This document shows positions 63,838 through 64,000 of a DNA stretch of 64,000 nucleotides, piece by piece. The notes under the pieces are model-generated. The model did not search any database. It saw only the letters and a program-made list of their open reading frames with translations, and was not told the DNA's origin. The stretch lies in contig NZ_VZZZ01000001.1 of the NCBI RefSeq assembly GCF_009193265.1, positions 806,001-870,000 on the forward strand, given 5' to 3'. Made by a program: the position numbers and the translations under genes. The stretch comes from Marinobacter changyiensis. Its GTDB lineage: Bacteria > Pseudomonadota > Gammaproteobacteria > Pseudomonadales > Oleiphilaceae. Each line of letters begins with the position of its first letter. Positions within the stretch are counted from its first letter, which is position 1.

Positions 63838-64000
63838 ATGAACAAACGCAAGATCCACATTACTGACGTTATCCTGCGGGATGCACACCAGTCCCTGATT
63901 GCCACCCGTATGCGCACGGAAGACATGCTACCGGCCTGTGAATGGCTCGATGGGGCGGGATACTGGTCACTGGAGTGCTGGGGCGGCGCCACCTTCGATG
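63838..64000 (+). CDS. oadA: Oxaloacetate decarboxylase/pyruvate carboxylase subunit B, partial
   Basis: This is the first 54 codons of an open frame that runs off the window. It begins '[20 protein letters not shown]', which contains the RDxxQS signature of the carboxyltransferase domain, followed by '[13 protein letters not shown]' with conserved metal-site residues. It is 20 bases after pycA and would carry the biotin domain at the missing C-terminus. Confidence 0.9.
   Translation, partial: MNKRKIHITDVILRDAHQSLIATRMRTEDMLPACEWLDGAGYWSLECWGGATFD

Noticed and set aside
1..64000. tRNA, rRNA, CRISPR array or prophage
   Set aside because: No cloverleaf with TTCGA-type arm, no regularly spaced direct repeats and no phage structural or integrase gene were found on reading both strands; a tRNA or repeat search program would settle this.

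Overview
The window is a GC-rich gammaproteobacterial chromosome segment with dense coding and short intergenic gaps. Gene content and order resemble Pseudomonas: ftsY-ftsE-ftsX-rpoH, and the block pyrC'-pyrB-pyrR-ruvX-algH-tonB-gshB facing pilG-pilH-pilI-pilJ-pilK-chpA-chpB-chpC. Together with the protein sequences and the marine-type palindromic intergenic elements, this points to Marinobacter or a close relative. That assignment is an inference from sequence alone. I saw no tRNA, rRNA, CRISPR array, prophage, integrase or intact insertion sequence.

Layout. 1-2.6 kb: a two-component system (kinase cut by the window edge) and the heat-shock sigma factor rpoH. 2.7-6.5 kb: the ftsY-ftsE-ftsX cell-division/SRP-receptor cluster, with rsmD divergent. 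6.5-14.1 kb: a membrane fatty-acid desaturase, mutM, a small exported protein, the yrfG-hslR-hslO-pckA set also seen in enterics, and a PagL-type lipid A deacylase. A 267-bp three-way-junction palindrome sits between yrfG and hslR. 14.3-15.5 kb: a small toxin-antitoxin pair and an HU-type protein. 15.6-21.4 kb (minus strand): gshB, tonB, algH, ruvX, pyrR, pyrB and a catalytically dead dihydroorotase homologue. 21.7-35.4 kb: the complete Pil-Chp chemosensory system that controls type IV pili. It is dominated by a 2574-residue ChpA with at least eight canonical His phosphotransfer domains.

35.4-39.3 kb: the zinc regulator zur with a candidate Zur box, znuC and znuB (no znuA in the window), a TetR regulator and a MEST-like alpha/beta hydrolase. 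39.4-44.7 kb: folE, folX, a CoA-binding protein, then two cyclic-di-GMP proteins (HD-GYP and CHASE-GGDEF-EAL). 45-48.4 kb: a self-contained copper operon (MerR-type regulator with its own operator, copA, a 41-residue membrane peptide with a His tail, and a DUF411 periplasmic protein). 48.5-64 kb: RNase II, an acyltransferase, a haloacid dehalogenase, LysR, two drug-efflux-type transporters (Bcr/CflA and MATE), tpx, a second palindromic element, a NUDIX-MBL fusion protein, a 52-residue YqaE/Pmp3 protein, an exported AstE/AspA-like zinc hydrolase, an EamA permease, a group III truncated globin, and pycA followed by the start of oadA/pycB.

In function, most of the window is housekeeping: division, protein export, heat-shock and redox proteostasis, pyrimidine, glutathione and folate synthesis, and anaplerosis. 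Added to this are surface motility signalling, c-di-GMP turnover and metal homeostasis. The least explained items are the two structured intergenic elements, the His-phosphotransfer expansion in ChpA, the 41-aa copper-operon peptide, and the 63-aa ORF ahead of the response regulator.
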